64,000 nt of DNA from Ostreococcus lucimarinus CCE9901 (lineage: Eukaryota > Chlorophyta > Mamiellophyceae > Mamiellales > Bathycoccaceae): the NCBI RefSeq assembly GCF_000092065.1, contig NC_009370.1, forward strand, positions 124,001 through 188,000, in the 5' to 3' direction. The notes beneath the pieces were generated by a model that saw nothing but the letters and a program-made list of their open reading frames with translations, ran no database searches and was not told the origin of the DNA. Shown here piece by piece: positions 18,297 to 27,304 of the stretch. The position numbers were made by a program, and so were the translations under genes. The first letter of the stretch is position 1. Every line of letters starts with the position of its first letter.

Positions 18297-18629
18297 GGCG
18301 AGATCTCGAGTATTTTCGACATTTTTTATCACGGTTAAACAGTCTTAACAGGTGATATAGTACGTACATACAAAATGATAAAAAGTTGCTTCCCGGTGTG
18401 ATTTAGCCACCCCCAGATCTCGCGTCGACGTAACTTTTTATCGATCACGAGATACGCATTGAAGTATCATCCGAGACCATGTATATAAAGTAAATCGTAC
18501 AACATTCGGTGATGCTCGAGCAAACAGTCCGCGAGTGGTTTGAAACTCGCGGTCGGACGGACATCGCGATGCACACGCGCGCGCGACGCTGACGTCTGCG
18601 TAAACAGTGTGTTCGGACATGCGGTGAGT
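18297..18629. other. AT-rich spacer between element copies 1 and 2
   Basis: About 330 bp of lower GC than the surroundings. It contains two AGATCTCG words (18301 and 18415), GTATATAAAG at 18481, and no coding signal. If copy 1 acts as a promoter, an untranslated transcript or a long leader of hsp20 could start here. No RNA family was recognised. Confidence 0.4.
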
Positions 18630-18712
18630 GGTGTAAAATACGTACATATCCACGGTTCATGACTCGTCATGTGTGTAGGTACTCTCTAAAGGGGCGATAT
18701 ATAAATTTTTCC
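18630..18712 (+). promoter_or_regulatory. Dispersed promoter-like element, copy 2 (full, 83 bp)
   Basis: It runs from GGTGTAAAATACG to AAATTTTTCC and matches the reverse complement of 33043-33125 at 82 of 83 positions. It contains a dyad CATGAC-TC-GTCATG with TGACTC and a TATA-like GATATATAAAT about 140 bp before the hsp20 ATG. Identity stops sharply at both ends. Confidence 0.85.
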
Positions 18713-18839
18713 GCGTCTCGGCACCTCGCGCGGCGCGGTCTCGGCACACGACGACGCTCGACGACGACGCGAACGCGAACGCGAACGCGCGAACGAGCGA
18801 ACGAACGAGCGAACGAACAGCGAACGAACGACGAACGAC

Positions 18840-19719
18840 ATGGCGCTCTCGACGACGGTGCGACGCGAGCGCGAACGCGCGAACGAACGCGACGCGAACG
18901 CGAAGATGCGCGAAGATGCGCTTTCGGTGCCCAGAAGGACTGACGGCGGACGCGCGACGACGCAGATGGCGCGAGACGCCGATAGCTTTTTTCGTGACGT
19001 CTTCAGAGACGCCGACGACGTGCGTACGCGGTCGCGCGCGTGGGGGGGGCGAGGGCGAAGAACGCGCGAGGGTTCTTCGGTTCGACGTCTCGTCTCGACT
19101 CGTCTCGTCTCGTCTCGTCTCGTCTCGCGCGCGCGCGAGAAGCGATGCGCGATATTTCCTTTCACGGAAAAAACTTGATCAGAAAGGACATCAAAATGAC
19201 TTGATGACTTTGTTGATTTCTTCAGGCACAAGGGTAGAGATGGACTGACTGAATGCACGCATCGCTGCGCAGTGGTTTTCGAATTTTCATCTCGCGCCCG
19301 GAATGGGTAACCCGTGGATGCCGTTGGCGCAGCGCACGCCCGGGGCGAGCGGTGCGTTGGCTCCGCTTGCGGGCGGCTTGCGCGTCATTCCTGTCGACGT
19401 TTTAGAGGATGAGAAGTCTTACGTCTTGCGTGCGGATCTTCCCGGGATGAAGAAAGAAGACGTCAACGTCGAAGTTGATGGACAGATCGTTCGAATCAGC
19501 GCGACGAAGAAGGACACGAAGAAGTGGGAGGACGAAGGATACAAGTACCATCGCGCCGAACGCCGAGACACGATGGAGTACTCGCAACGCGCGTTGAGAA
19601 TGCCGCAAAATACTGATTTCAGCAAACTCGATGCGGCGTTCGACGATGGCACTTTGACCGTGACGTTCGGTAAGCAAGCGACCTCGACGCCGACGGCGAA
19701 GCAAATCTCAATCAAGTGA
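18840..19719 (+). CDS. hsp20: Small heat-shock protein (Hsp20/alpha-crystallin)
   Basis: Three exons are inferred: 18840-18857, 18966-19019 and 19273-19719 (172 aa). Intron 1 (108 bp) has donor GTGCGA, GACTGAC and CAG; its length is a multiple of three, so retaining it would stay open. Intron 2 (253 bp) has GTGCGT, GACTGAC and CAG. The last exon holds the alpha-crystallin domain: VIPVDVLEDEKSYVLRADLPG, KKEDVNVEVDGQIVRI, then the A-x-x-x-G-x-L segment as AAFDDGTLTVTF and a C-terminal I-S-I-K. Hsp20 holds unfolding proteins in oligomers. The first two exons may be an organelle presequence. Element copy 2 lies just upstream and probably drives it. Confidence 0.85.
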
Positions 19720-19974
19720 CCTGCTTCGCGTTTGTGAGGGATCGAAATCAAGACCATGAGCCTCGATACGTCGTTAGCATCTTTTGTTTTTGATTTTTGA
19801 TTGTGATACACAAACGATCAGCACTTTTACAACTCCTAGAGAATTTCCTCTTCCTAATAACGTAACGGTGGCATCTTTTGTTTTTGATTTTGATACACAA
19901 ACGATCAATATTTTTACAAATCTCCTAAAGAATTTCTTCTATCTCTTCCTAATAATGTAACGCTCACTCTCCAT

Positions 19975-21075
19975 CTAGCTACCCAATAGCGGAGCCGTAT
20001 CCATCGGTCCCCGCTTTGCACCAAACCACGAACGCGGCAAGCAGGGACAAATCGTGTCGCGAGAATATCCCTGACCTGGAACGCGGAGCGGAGCTTGCTC
20101 GTAGAATATACCGCACGTCATGATTGCTAAAATCGCGTACGTTCCTTCGATGGTCGTGTGCTTATCCCAAATCATCCAATTGACGAGTTCGGAGATGAAC
20201 TTGTTGCACGTCGCCACGACGGAGACTGAAGTCGCGGAGAGCGTCTCGCGGATCCACATCGTCGAAAAACTCATTCCCAGTCCCATGAAACACGTCGCAG
20301 TTAAAACACCAAGTGCCTTCGACGTTAATGTTGTGTCCATGAGCGCCGTGCTCTCGCCAGAGAGCGCAAACAGCACCACGGCGAGCGGGATGCTCAGCAC
20401 GTTGATGTTGAACGACCTCGACCAGTTGTTGAGCGGAATCTTATCAATCGTATGCTTGGCGATCAAGCCTTCCGACACCGCGGCGACGATGAAGAGTGCG
20501 CAGAACGCGTACGCGGTCGCCGTGGAGAAGATGTCTAGATTCACGTAAAATACCGCCCCGACGACGATGCCCACCAGCGCGAGCGCCGACTTGGGTGTCG
20601 GCAGCGCTCGACCTAGGAACAGATATTCATTCAACGAAAACACCACCGGCGTCAGCGACTTGACCGCGATGAATGTTTCTAACGGTGCGCGCTGCATCAC
20701 CTCCATGCCAGCCAGTAACAGCGCGAAAAAGCTCAACGTGAGGGGCAGGAACGCCAACGCAATCTCCTTTGTGAGCGGCTCCACGGTGACTAATTTCAAA
20801 CCGTGCGCCGCGAGCAAAAGCAACGTCGTCGCCGCGAACTGGCAAAACAAGATGAAGTTCGGTGCCGGTATCATCGTCACCGCTACCTTGTTTAAAACGC
20901 TCAGCGAGCTACCGATGGCGCAGTATAAAACGATAATCCCGAGCACGCGCGCGTTGGCCCACAAGTACGTCGTCGTTTGCGCACCGTCGCGTCGCTCACC
21001 ATTCGCGCTCGGCGACGTGGGCTCTAAATCAGAGTCATCGCTCTTGTCTTGCCGAATCGGCGCGTATTTCGCCAT
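19975..21075 (-). CDS. Nucleotide-sugar transporter, GDP-mannose transporter-like
   Basis: A 366-aa membrane protein of the NST/TPT branch of the drug/metabolite transporter superfamily, with about ten hydrophobic segments from residue 45 to 320. GIIVLYCAIGSSLSVLNKVAVT opens the first helix. SVVATCNKFISELVNWMIW matches the region where GDP-mannose transporters (VRG4/GONST) place their donor-binding motif. Such carriers exchange GDP-sugar for GMP across the Golgi membrane, which would feed the GT2 enzyme upstream. The ATG at 21075 was used because the frame has only TTG further upstream. Other nucleotide sugars remain possible. Confidence 0.75.
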   Translation of the reverse strand: MAKYAPIRQDKSDDSDLEPTSPSANGERRDGAQTTTYLWANARVLGIIVLYCAIGSSLSVLNKVAVTMIPAPNFILFCQFAATTLLLLAAHGLKLVTVEPLTKEIALAFLPLTLSFFALLLAGMEVMQRAPLETFIAVKSLTPVVFSLNEYLFLGRALPTPKSALALVGIVVGAVFYVNLDIFSTATAYAFCALFIVAAVSEGLIAKHTIDKIPLNNWSRSFNINVLSIPLAVVLFALSGESTALMDTTLTSKALGVLTATCFMGLGMSFSTMWIRETLSATSVSVVATCNKFISELVNWMIWDKHTTIEGTYAILAIMTCGIFYEQAPLRVPGQGYSRDTICPCLPRSWFGAKRGPMDTAPLLGS

Positions 21076-21357
21076 CTTCCGCGCGCGTGGCGTCGACAAG
21101 TGCCGTCAAGCCAAGCGCAAGAGCCAGGGTGTTGAGACCGGGACGACGACGAGACGATGACGCTTTGCGCGACTCGTCTCACGCGCGCGACGGACGATGC
21201 GACGCCGCGATGGCGAAGAAATTTTTATACGATTACTCGAGCTTACAACCTCGACTGAATCTACCGACTCCCACCACACTAAGAAAGAGCGCGAAGACCC
21301 GTGCTAATACGTGCGTCTTCGCGCGCGAGACTTTTGAATCCCGGACGCACGACGCGC

Positions 21358-22019
21358 CTAGTAGTTCGTCGTCACGTGCTTCTTCTTGTCACCGCCGATT
21401 TCGAACATCTTGCAACGCTTGATCGGGTGCATGTGGACTTGTTTGCACGTACCGCACTGCAAGCGCAAGACAATCTTCTTCGTCGTCTTCGCCTTCTTGT
21501 GGAACACCGGCTTGGTTTGGCCACCGTACCCCGCTTGTTTGGAATCGTAACGACGCTTCCCTGTGTTCGGTGTGCGAATCGCGCATCGAGTCGTCAGTCA
21601 CGCGTGTCGACGAGAAGAATACGTTTCACGCGCGCGTCGTCGCGCGCGTCGCATCCGCGCCATAGCTCGAGCGCGCGCGCGATCGCGCGCGTCGACCGTC
21701 ATCCGTAGGGTTTTCGCGCGCCACGCACCTTGCGCGTACAGGCTCGCCTTGCCCGTCTTGTACTGCGTCACCTTGTGCGCGGAGTGCTTCTTGCACCCCT
21801 TGCAGAACGTCTTCTTAGATTTCGGCACCTGTTCGCGTTCGCGCGCATCGGATCCGTCGTCGTCGTCAGTCATCACCGTCTCGAGCGCGATCGCTCGCGA
21901 GCCCTAACGCGCGCGCGTCCCGCGCCGTCCCATCGCGCGCGCGCGCGTCGCGTCGCGCGTCGAGCCGCCGCGTCGAACGCGTCGAGTGCGTCGCCATCGT
22001 CTCGACGTACGTTCACCAT
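21358..22019 (-). CDS. RPL36A: 60S ribosomal protein eL42 (L36a/L44)
   Basis: Three exons are inferred: 22011-22019 (9 nt, coding MVN), 21729-21828 and 21358-21560, giving 103 aa, close to the usual 105. Intron 1 (182 bp) has donor GTACGT; intron 2 (168 bp) has GTGCGT; both have GACTGAC and end in CAG. The product reads [35 protein letters not shown], then [19 protein letters not shown] and FEIGGDKKK, all diagnostic of eL42. Two Cys pairs (CKGC and CVQC) form its zinc site. It sits at the E site of the large subunit. An alternative start without intron 1 (ATG 21873) would add an acidic extension not seen in the family. Confidence 0.93.
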
Positions 22020-22285
22020 TTTCTCAACCCCACGCGCGCGTCAAAGAGGCGTCACGCGGCGTCGCGCGCGCGCCATTTGTCGCGCCCGGGATGGACATTT
22101 GCTGAACCCTGGCGCGAGGTGAATTTCCAACGACGCCGCGCGCGTCACACGACGACGCGACGCGGCGGTGCGTCCGATCGTCCCGAGCGACGCGCGACGC
22201 GAGCGAAGAGCCGACGACGACGACGACGACGACGACGCGCGCGCGCATCGACGCGCGTTCGAACGCGCGATAACGCGCACGAAGC

Positions 22286-22726
22286 ATGGAGAAGCACCAC
22301 AAACTGCGACGACCGCAAGGGTCGTCCATACACGGGTGTAACATATGCGGGATCGAGGGACATCAGGCGGCGTTTTGCATGAATGGGAACGTGGATTGGG
22401 CCAATCGATGGCCGCGCGAGTGCTTCGTCATAGAGCCGCCGCAGAGCGCACCAAAGGCGAGGAAGGAGCCAGACTTTAGGAAGATGGCGCGCGAGGCCAA
22501 GGCGTACGCCAAGAAAAAGATGCGCAAGGAGGAACGAGAGAAGCGACGGGCGGCGGGGGAGGAGGTGTCTGAGAGCGAAGAAGAACCAGCAAAGACGGAA
22601 ACCGCGACGGGTGGTGCGAAGGGGGCGATGGTGGAGGGATGGGTGATGTATTACGACAAGCTCGGACGGCCATATTACCACAACAAGCTGACGAACAAGA
22701 CGCAATGGACGGCGCCTACGGCGTAG
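22286..22726 (+). CDS. Zinc-knuckle plus WW-domain protein
   Basis: A 146-aa protein. Residues 17-31 (HGCNICGIEGHQAAFC) form a CCHC zinc knuckle, followed by GNVDWANRW. The middle is a highly charged K/R/E helix. The C-terminal 30 residues are a WW domain (EGWVMYYDKLGRPYYHNKLTNKTQW and a final AP), which binds proline-rich ligands. The combination of an RNA-type knuckle with WW suggests a pre-mRNA processing role, but the family was not identified. The start codon is the first ATG and lies 266 bp from the divergent eL42 start. Confidence 0.8.
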   Translation: MEKHHKLRRPQGSSIHGCNICGIEGHQAAFCMNGNVDWANRWPRECFVIEPPQSAPKARKEPDFRKMAREAKAYAKKKMRKEEREKRRAAGEEVSESEEEPAKTETATGGAKGAMVEGWVMYYDKLGRPYYHNKLTNKTQWTAPTA

Positions 22727-22875
22727 AGAACGCGATGTGGGAGAGTTTCGAGATGTGTATCGATAGTTAGATAGTCAAAGCGGAAGATCGAGTGTAAAAC
22801 GTTGAAAGCAACACGATTAAGGCTACAAATTCCCCGCCTCTTACACAAAGCTATTCGCGACGTCGCCGCGCAATT

Positions 22876-23643
22876 CTAAAGCATTCTCTTCAACAAATCG
22901 TGATGATCGGCGTCAAAGTATTCACCTAGCTCCTCTTTCGTCACCCACGCGTGCTCGACGTAACCATCTTGCAATTCTAACTCACCCTCGATGTATGAAC
23001 CGCGGTAATAAAATGTCGTGCCGTCGGCGGTTTCGTAGTGACCCTGCGGCGCATTCCCGACCACCCAACACTCTAAAGAATCTCCCGCGAAAGCTTTCAG
23101 CGATCGCTCAGCCGTTTGGCGCATCGTCTCTCCGTCATCGTGTTTAGACTTTGGGAAGCCCCACTTGCCGTCTTTTTCCTTGACGACGAGGAAGAGGAAC
23201 TCGGGAAGTTTGCGATGCAGCGTACTTCTGTCGCCCGTGCGATCCGCCTCCGTCTCTCTCGGTGCCGGCTCAAAATCCGGCAAGTTGTCTAATAAACCTT
23301 TCGCTTCGACTATTTGATCGGGGAGTTTCACCCTAAACTTGTCGCGTCGCGCTTCGCTCCATTCCTTGTACTCGCGCTCCCACGCCGGGGCTTCGGGAAT
23401 TACGACTGGGATGCGCTCGACGAGCATAGAGCCGTACAACGAGTTATTCGCCGCCGCGCTCGCCGCGACGTACGATCGTGCGCTTGACGCCGCGGTCGAG
23501 CGTCCATCGCGGCAGGCACCGAGCGCGGACGCCGCGCACGACGTCCCACGATTGGCGTTGGCATGACCACGACGCTGAGCTAAACTGTGACGAAACGCCT
23601 GCGCGCGAGCGCGTCGCGCGGCCTTCAGCGCCTGACGAAACAT
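22876..23643 (-). CDS. MRPL46: Mitochondrial ribosomal protein mL46 (Nudix fold)
   Basis: A 255-aa protein with an R/A-rich mitochondrial presequence over the first 65 residues. Then come VERIPVVIPEAPAWEREYKEW, the mL46 N-terminal signature, and a Nudix-like domain (LPEFLFLVVKEKDGKWGFPKSKHDDGETMRQTAERSL). The catalytic Nudix box is degenerate, as expected for this ribosomal protein, which is structural rather than hydrolytic. The C-terminus (EHAWVTKEELGEYF) is the last Nudix strand-helix. It acts in the large subunit of the mitoribosome. Confidence 0.88.
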   Translation of the reverse strand: MFRQALKAARRARAQAFRHSLAQRRGHANANRGTSCAASALGACRDGRSTAASSARSYVAASAAANNSLYGSMLVERIPVVIPEAPAWEREYKEWSEARRDKFRVKLPDQIVEAKGLLDNLPDFEPAPRETEADRTGDRSTLHRKLPEFLFLVVKEKDGKWGFPKSKHDDGETMRQTAERSLKAFAGDSLECWVVGNAPQGHYETADGTTFYYRGSYIEGELELQDGYVEHAWVTKEELGEYFDADHHDLLKRML

Positions 23644-23824
23644 GTTTTTGACAGTGCGCGCAGGCTACCGAGCTAGTATCGAATCCGTCGCCGACACGTC
23701 TCGAGTTGAAGAGTGAGGAGGCACTGAAGACCTCTGCCGCCCTACTTTGAGCTTGTCAAAATCGAGGACGCGCTGCATCTAAATCTTCTATGATTGATTT
23801 CATGGCTACGTCTAATTGATCAAT

Positions 23825-25582
23825 CTATGAATTTTCTTGCGTCGCTGTCTTCTCAAAGTCAGCGTACGCCTGAGGACGACGAGTTTTCTCGTCATCATAA
23901 AACGTCAACGCAGAATCAAACGCACCGAGCAGCGGCCTAAGGCGCTGAGAAGCGATATGTCGGTGGGCGGAAGGGAGCGAACTTTTCACTCCTTCGAGTT
24001 TATCGTACAAGATCTCGACGGATTTGCAGACCTTCGTCGCTTTCTCCCATCGCACAGACGTTATCATCGGCGTGGACATCCAGAACTGACGTAGCAGCTC
24101 CCCACCAGTCGCCGCGCTCCGTCTCAGTTGCTCGTTCACATTCTCAGGAAACGCAGCCACATCATCAGCGTTACTAAAACTTTGCTGTGACGCAAATTGA
24201 GCGCTCAAATCTTCAACTTTAGCGAGTGATTGCGTGACCTCTTTCAACACTTGCAGTGCGATGTCGGGATCCAATGCGCGTTTTTGCTTCTTTTCGGGAT
24301 GCTGGAGCGTACTCAGAGCCGACGTCACGGCCTCTTTGAACGGTTCGATGACGACATGCGTCTTCGAAGGCTTACTCACCACGGGTTCTTCCGCGATAGA
24401 TGAAAAGTATTGATGCGAATCACGAATTTTGAGCTCCTTTGGCGGCGCCGCGGGCTTCGGTGCGGCGAGGTCGTCAATCGAGTAATCGGGCTCTTCGAAC
24501 CCTATTCTCGCGCTCTCTGCGCTCTTTTCATGATCTCTTGCGGCGATCGCCGCGGTGCGAGCATCGACGATGTTCACTTGCGGCTGACCTCGAAGCACAA
24601 CGGCGGCGTGATGGTTGAGCTCCAAGAATACCTCGGGTAACGGACCAGCTTCTTTCGGTCGGCGATCATCTCGAGAGCCGTCTCGTAGCAAACCATATCC
24701 CTCTCCGAGCCCGTCATCGAGGTCCGCTTTTAAGTTCACACCGGGCTCGATCGCTTTGATTTGTGCCTTAACCGTGGTTGCATCTGGTGGTTTTCGCGCA
24801 AAGAGAGCCAAATCTGCAGCTTCCTCTTCTCCTTGCGGTGGTGCTCCCGCGCGCATCTGTTTGAAATACTCCGATCGTAAGAATCTCGTCCAAAACTCGC
24901 GTTCTGTCATCTTTTTTGGCACATTATTCAAAAATGCTTCGCGCACCGAAGGTCTTTCGGCGAAGATTCTGTGCATCTTTTCGTTCGTCAAGTTACACGT
25001 CACCGTGTCTGACATCCCATCGCGTGCGCCTTTGAGATCGCCATCTAGCGTATTTTCGATTCCATGTTTCTGTCCAGTCGCTTTTCTCGCCACTACGTCG
25101 CTGAATAAATTCCTACGTGCTTCCCAGAAGTCTTCATTGCTGATCACTCCGGCTTTCACCGTCTCCTCGTACAGCTGCGCAATCTCTACGTTCGTCTTCA
25201 GCAACTGGCTTCGCGCCTCCAGCTCCGCCGCGCTCGGCACGCCTTTCATCTCTTCCTCTAATTTTCTTATCTGCGCCTTTATCGCATCGCTTAACCCATC
25301 TCTGTCGCTCTCCGCATCGAACGTCAGCACAAGCGCCCGCTTGGCGTCGTTGTCCGGCACCAACCTCAGGCTCGCCGTGGCGCTACCCGGTTTATTCCTT
25401 TGGTGCGCGGTAACGCTTAGCAAAGTCACGGTCTTCGCACCGGTGAGATTCCCGGTATCCGCGGGCGTCCACGTCACCGTGCGCGTGCGCACGCACGCCT
25501 CACCGCGCGTCTTCGCCCCAGCCACCGTGGACGCGCACGCACAGCGGTGGAAGACGACGTCGTCCACGTCGGCGTCGATCAT
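23825..25582 (-). CDS. GTF2H1: TFIIH subunit p62/Tfb1
   Basis: A 585-aa protein. Residues 1-100 look like the PH/PTB-like domain of Tfb1 (VTWTPADTG, VTLLSVTAHQRNKPGSATASLRLVPD). Two BSD domains follow: ISNEDFWEARRNLF near residues 150-170, and a second with KKMTEREFWTRFLRSEYF near 230-250. The F-W pairs are the BSD hallmark. The remainder is helical and ends in RRPQAYADFEKTA. p62 is a core TFIIH subunit for transcription initiation and nucleotide excision repair. The ATG at 25582 is inside CATGACGTCA; upstream codons in frame offer no ATG. Confidence 0.87.
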   Translation of the reverse strand: MIDADVDDVVFHRCACASTVAGAKTRGEACVRTRTVTWTPADTGNLTGAKTVTLLSVTAHQRNKPGSATASLRLVPDNDAKRALVLTFDAESDRDGLSDAIKAQIRKLEEEMKGVPSAAELEARSQLLKTNVEIAQLYEETVKAGVISNEDFWEARRNLFSDVVARKATGQKHGIENTLDGDLKGARDGMSDTVTCNLTNEKMHRIFAERPSVREAFLNNVPKKMTEREFWTRFLRSEYFKQMRAGAPPQGEEEAADLALFARKPPDATTVKAQIKAIEPGVNLKADLDDGLGEGYGLLRDGSRDDRRPKEAGPLPEVFLELNHHAAVVLRGQPQVNIVDARTAAIAARDHEKSAESARIGFEEPDYSIDDLAAPKPAAPPKELKIRDSHQYFSSIAEEPVVSKPSKTHVVIEPFKEAVTSALSTLQHPEKKQKRALDPDIALQVLKEVTQSLAKVEDLSAQFASQQSFSNADDVAAFPENVNEQLRRSAATGGELLRQFWMSTPMITSVRWEKATKVCKSVEILYDKLEGVKSSLPSAHRHIASQRLRPLLGAFDSALTFYDDEKTRRPQAYADFEKTATQENS

Positions 25583-25590
25583 GACGTCAA
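25583..25590. promoter_or_regulatory. TGACGTCA palindrome between divergent genes
   Basis: A perfect CRE/bZIP octamer lies directly beside the TFB1 start codon and 165 bp before the SRPBCC gene's ATG. It could serve both divergent genes. The same half site recurs in the palindrome at 11545. Confidence 0.4.
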
Positions 25591-25755
25591 AGATCGATCG
25601 CGCGAGCGTCGTCGGCGGCGATCGACGCGCGCGATCGAATCCACGCGATTCGCTCCGCCGCGTCGGCGAGGAATGGGGTCGACCGCCTTGCGTCGCAAAC
25701 GAAAATCGAATCGCGCCTCGAACGCGCCGCGCCACTCGAGGCCGCGTCGCGTGCG

Positions 25756-26337
25756 ATGTTCGCGCCGATGACGTCGCCCACAGCCAACAGGGCGATGACT
25801 TGGAGCGCCAACAGGCGAGCGCCCGGTCGAACGCGAGGTCGCCCGACGTGGTCGTCCAACGGATCGAGGACGCGCATGGAGGGCGGGTGGGTGAAGAATA
25901 AAGCCACGGTCGTCGCCCCGGTGCCGATTCAAGTGGCGTGGGAGCTGTGGCAAGATCGAACGAGGATCCCGAATTGGATGCCTTGGATCTCCTCGGTGTC
26001 GTATTTGCCCGACGACAAGACGAAGACGAAGTGGACGCTGTCGACGGATCAATTCGGCCAGCACTTTGAGTTTTCGTGGCTCGCGCAAGATTTAGAACCG
26101 GTCAAGTACGAGCGGATCTCGTGGGAGTCTTTGGAGGGATTAAAGAACAAGGGCTCGGTGAACTTTAGCAAGGAACCCGCCGGGACGAAGCTGGAGATGG
26201 AGATTAGCTACGAAGTCCCAGCCCCGCTCGTGCCGTTCGGCGCCGCGGTGTCGCCGCTCGTGGAGTCCATCCTGAGCGCCGACCTCAAGCGGTTCTCGAC
26301 GTTCTCGGAGAAGGTGGCCAAGGCCATGTCCAAGTGA
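25756..26337 (+). CDS. SRPBCC (polyketide cyclase/dehydrase-like) protein
   Basis: A 193-aa protein. The first 40 residues (M/A/S/T/R-rich, few acids) look like a plastid transit peptide. Residues 45-190 form one START-like SRPBCC domain: VKNKATVVAPVPIQVAWELWQDRTRIPNW, VKYERISWESLEG and GTKLEMEISYEVP. Homologues occur in cyanobacteria and plant chloroplasts and are thought to bind a hydrophobic ligand; no catalytic residues can be assigned. A second start at the internal MEGGW would give the bare domain. It diverges from TFB1. Confidence 0.78.
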   Translation: MFAPMTSPTANRAMTWSANRRAPGRTRGRPTWSSNGSRTRMEGGWVKNKATVVAPVPIQVAWELWQDRTRIPNWMPWISSVSYLPDDKTKTKWTLSTDQFGQHFEFSWLAQDLEPVKYERISWESLEGLKNKGSVNFSKEPAGTKLEMEISYEVPAPLVPFGAAVSPLVESILSADLKRFSTFSEKVAKAMSK

Positions 26338-27304
26338 TGGACGGCCCCAGTAAGTAGAGTATCGCCGCGAATGACTTTATTATTATTGTAAATCGAATGA
26401 ATCATACACACAAGAGCTTGTCCGCGACCGCGACGCAAACGTTATCGAGCATCACAAAACGCTCACGAACGGGCGCGAAACGCGCCAGATTCGTATCCAC
26501 GTACACGCAAATAAATTTCAGTAAAATCTGAGACATACACGACCGAATTCTACACGCGATCGAAAGCATACGCTCGAGATGATAGTGTTCGTTTACTTCA
26601 GGCCGTGGAATTAATTAATTAATTCAATCACTCGCGCACGTGCTTCGACGAATGCGATAAACGACCATAAGCGCACAGACCTGTTCAAAAACAATAGTGT
26701 GGCACATAGATTTACTCAAAGCTCGCCCGAACGCGAGAGAAGTACGTGTCCGCGATGTACTTTGGATGAAATAATTCGAGATATTACTTGCAATTATTGA
26801 AATATTTTGTTTTTCACAGCGCCACTCGATGTTTACAGTGTGACGAAAATCCAGAGAGTATTCACACATGTCGTCATGGTAAGTGCGCGCTCTAAAAACT
26901 AATCTCGATCGTTTACGTCGTCTACGCGTGAGTTTTTAATAATTAATTGTTGTCCAGAATTTTATTAATTAAATGTGCGCTCACGCGCACAGCCACTACG
27001 ATCGACACGCGCTGCACGTGTTCGCCGTGTTCTACTTTCTCGGCACTTGAGCTCCAGTGCGTCTTCGGGTGCACGGGCGTCGTGTTGAGCGAAGAACACC
27101 ACTCACGTCTTTCGAGCAATATTTATTTCTTCTTTCGATGTGCAATTAATTATAGGTCCATCGTCACTTCTTCGTTGTCTACGCGCGTATGGACGCGAAA
27201 AGGCGCAGTTATTTATCCGACTTATATTAAAACCCAAGGCTGTGCGTGGGGCTTCCTTCGCTCGATCACGAGGACGCAAACAGTTTACGCTCGTTCTCAT
27301 TAAA
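26338..27304. other. Long AT-rich gap between convergent genes
   Basis: 967 bp with no supportable coding sequence and clearly lower GC than the rest. It holds several TTAATTAATT blocks (26611-26625, 26937-26947, 26962-26974, 27144-27153). TTTTTCACAG at 26812-26821 is followed 57 bases later by ATGGTAAGTGCG, so a 59-nt stretch is flanked by an acceptor-like and a donor-like site. No tRNA, U-snRNA or snoRNA signature was found. Confidence 0.5.

Noticed and set aside
18297-18629. U6 or other small nuclear RNA gene after the TATA-like boxes
   Set aside because: No ACAGAG/U6 core, Sm site or tRNA-like box could be found.
18237-18712. Conserved small peptide (MTSHEPWICTYF) encoded on the minus strand in copies of the repeat
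   Set aside because: The peptide exists only because the DNA repeat is identical; the frame breaks differently at each flank.
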